Part shown: in pieces, positions 22,800 to 25,541 of the stretch
Layout of the letters: every line of letters starts with the position of its first letter
Numbering within the stretch: position 1 is the stretch's first letter
From: Zygnema cylindricum
Taxonomy: Eukaryota; Streptophyta; Zygnematophyceae; Zygnematales; Zygnemataceae
Reading direction: 5' to 3'
DNA length: 25,541 bases
Assembly: GCA_037447655.1 (NCBI GenBank)
Contig: JBBHKE010002127.1
Coordinates: 99,633-125,173, forward strand
Made by a program: the position numbers and the translations under genes
The notes under the pieces: generated by a model
What the model was told of the DNA's origin: nothing
What the model saw: only the letters and a program-made list of their open reading frames with translations
The model's database searches: none

Positions 22800-25320
22800 G
22801 CTCAACGCTATTAGTTGGTGTATTATTAGCGCTAACGCTTTATTAGCACACACAGAGTTTTTTAGCCGTGGCTCAATATGGGCCACTTAATGGATTACAA
22901 AACGCGCACACTCGATTTAATAGCAAGTTAGCAACGATGGGCAGTCTTAGAGTTAGCCACTCTAGTTCAAGTAAAGTATTTTTACGACCCAAAATCATAG
23001 ATAAATATCATTAACACTATTTAGTTGAATGGCCCATAATGGGCTTCATGGGGAAAGATGATTTAGTATAGTTTAGTAGACCTAATAAATAATGAGCTTT
23101 AAAAGCACTAAAAGCAGCCTTGCACACCCCCCAAGTCCATTGGAGCAACCTGAGAGAGATCTTGAACGCAGTGACAATCCATGACCACAATAGCAGTTCG
23201 AAGAGGATGGGAGTTTGCACATATTTTCAATCCACTGATACACGCTAAGAACAAGTCACCAAGGTCGACGGGGGAGAGTTCTCTAGACTCCCCTTCTTCA
23301 AAGAACGTCGACCACAGGTATGGAGGAGCTCATCGAAAACAATGCCCAAACAACCACATTCTTTATTGACATCGGTACAAAATCCGCCATAACATCGCGG
23401 TGTGCATAATCACGCTTCTTATTTCAACACGACCACTCCAACATGGGCATGGCCCGCACCTGTACCAAAGACCGGTTTTAAATATGTCTTCAACATTACG
23501 AATAACACCAGCGAGCAAAACAAACTCATTGAGATGCGAAAGAATAATATGTGAAACCTCACATCAAATAGAATACCACGTCTCATATCAATTATAATAA
23601 TGTCTCGTACACTTGTTGTTGGGAAACGAACAGTGCATGAATCTACTCTGCCCCACAGGAGCAACGAAGCAAATGGATGCCATGAGGGCTTAATAACATA
23701 ATCGCACGAGCGAACAAGAGAGCTCAGTAAAGGCGATGAGGTAACCTAAACCGGTGGGGCAGTGCTAAAATGAGGAGCCGTAAAATAAAGAGTGGGATTT
23801 GATTATTAATGCATACAGAATGTATGAAATGAATGGGTAAAGAGTTGTATGGATGCATATTAGATCTAATGGCGACAACTTTTCATAAGATAATCCTTGG
23901 ACACTAGTGACTAACTTCCTAATGAGGGTGGAGATAACTGACATATCCGCCAAAGCAAAGGGAGGAATGAAAAGACGCATCTAAAAGAAACCAAAGACTT
24001 CGTTTGAAACACGACCGTGGTTGGTGGTGAATTGTACTCTACCCATTGATGTTAGAGGTAATCAATATAACTTGAGTGAGTACCGACCCAAAGTACAAAT
24101 TAGTGTTAATAAGACTTTTAGGTTTAGTAAAACCCAAGATTGAATTAACAAGCGCGATGGTAAACCACCCGAGCCCAGTGGTACAAAAGGGGTGGCATGG
24201 CCAAAACTGAAAAACTATAAGTGGCCAATAGAGAGCCATGTGGGCAAACATATTTTAGTGTCCGCGGAGATAAAAAATTAGAAGTATTTTCTTCCACTAT
24301 GCATATGTTTGTTAGAAACACAAAGAAGAGCATGATAATATAATACTAAAACCACAAGGATATTGAAATCAGTTCAATAACTATTGTGACCAGTATTTTT
24401 TACAAAAAGTACCAAGTTTGTAGCTTTCTGTAGCTTTCATAGGCCAAGAATACTTTGTTTTTTTACAGCAAACTGACATGGAACCGTCAAACTTTTCAAC
24501 TTTTGAACTTTGTCAGATAACAATATTAAAAAAATCCAGCTTGTTTATACCCTATTTAGAGTTTAACTAATATTCTTAGGGGGAAGAGGAGGGATGCCAT
24601 TATGGTATATAAGACCCAGTCATTACCCCTAAAATGGTGGAAAACAAGATTGTGTAAATTATACAATACCACAAAACAAAACCTAGCAGCAACTTAAAAA
24701 AAAATATTTTTGAACGAAAGTATACTTCTCATCACTATTATTAGTGACATTATTACTATTGTTGTTTTTTTTTGGCTTACTGCAAAAAAAGTTATTAGTG
24801 TAAACGCAAAATTAGAATATATAATACTAATTTAGTTATAGAAAGACGTTGTGACTTGTTTTCCACTCCCTTAAATAGTGAAGATAACTCTATTTTGTGA
24901 CATTTGGGTCAAAATTATTTGTAACCCAAAAGATTGTTATTTTCTCTTATAGAGAAAAGGGTACTATAACTTGATTTATGAATTTTTAACTTAAAATTAT
25001 GAATTGTTATGAGAGATAAAACGGCAATCACAAATTTTATACACACATTAAACATTACACTAAAACATTTATTTTTGTTAATAAAATCAAAATACAAAAA
25101 AAGTAAATTGAAAATCCCGAAACCATAATCTACACTCCTAACTATACTATACCCCTTTTTATTACAACAACTAAATTTACTCTTTATTCAACATTTTTTA
25201 TTCCCCTTTTTCCCGATTCGAACTTACCCAACAAACTAACAATGGTACAGGTATCTATTTCTAAAAACTCCACACTAATATGCCAAAATAGACTTGTCTA
25301 AAACTAAATTCCCTCTCCTA
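22800..25320. other. Intergenic DNA without a recognised gene
   Basis: Short ORFs on both strands lack known domains. ATTAGCGCTAA and ATTAGTGTTAAT motifs near 22827, 24100 and 24790 recall the subterminal ATTAGYGTTAAT of the CAGTACACC elements, but no complete element was delimited. GTATATAAGACCC at about 24605 is TATA-like with no gene behind it. Confidence 0.45.
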
Positions 25321-25463
25321 CTCTAACTCCTCTCTCCCTCTCCCTCTCCCTCTCCCTCTCCGTCTCTCTCTCTCCCTGTCTCTCTCCCTCGCTCCCTCTC
25401 GTATCTCCCCAATTTCATGTCCCTCTCCCTCCCTCCCTCCCTCCCTCCCTCCCTCTCTCTCTA
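25321..25463 (+). repeat. CT/CCCT-rich satellite
   Basis: (CTCCCT)n gives way to (CCCT)n with a short interruption at about 25400-25420, then CTCTCTCT. It is simple sequence. The remaining 78 bases of the window show nothing. Confidence 0.9.
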
Positions 25464-25541
25464 CATATATTTTCCTTTTGACACTTAGAATTTCGGAAAC
25501 CTAATGCCGACTATATTGTCTACTTGTCACATTTTGTTTTA

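Overview
This window looks like nuclear DNA of a land plant. It is AT-rich, with long A-tracts, GA/CT and AAT/AAC microsatellites and many short inverted-repeat transposons. Both genes that can be recognised have plant-type sequences and GT-AG introns. Some residues of the AXS protein (for example KSQRTFCYIKDAI where seed plants usually have ESQRTF(I/V)YIKDAI) hint at a non-seed plant such as a moss, liverwort, fern or lycophyte. That is inference from remembered homologues and is not secure.

Layout: 1-3080 is low-complexity and AT-rich DNA with degenerate telomere-like TTTAGG repeats and no convincing gene. 3485-5821 (minus strand) is a two-exon Hikeshi/OPI10-family gene (nuclear import carrier for Hsp70). 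Its last 21 codons have been amplified into a decaying 67-bp tandem array just beyond the stop codon (3096-3464). 6250-11430 is a nest of short transposons sharing the end CAGTACACC, flanked by TA: a ~227-bp foldback MITE family (copies at 6264, 8733, 8995, 9805, 10660) and three longer relatives (6520-8622, 7460-8617, 10887-11425), some inserted into each other's ends. 13502-14453 and 16234-16539 are two different hAT-type non-autonomous elements with 8-bp target duplications. 17760-21045 (minus strand) is a nine-exon UDP-apiose/UDP-xylose synthase (AXS) gene. Every splice site is canonical, but the sequence carries two single-base insertions that break the frame in exon 7 and near the C-terminus. 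21046-25541 has no recognised gene, two G-box sites, one more CAGTACACC element (22436-22631), TACAG pentamer arrays and a terminal CT-rich satellite.

The two genes are about 12 kb apart and transcribed in the same direction. Nothing links their functions: one is a stress-related nuclear import carrier, the other supplies UDP-apiose for cell-wall pectin. The most unusual content is structural: a minisatellite born from a coding exon end, a similar duplication across the AXS exon 8 donor, and (TACAG)n/(TACTG)n arrays that look like accumulated excision footprints or nested end-insertions of a TA-targeting transposon.
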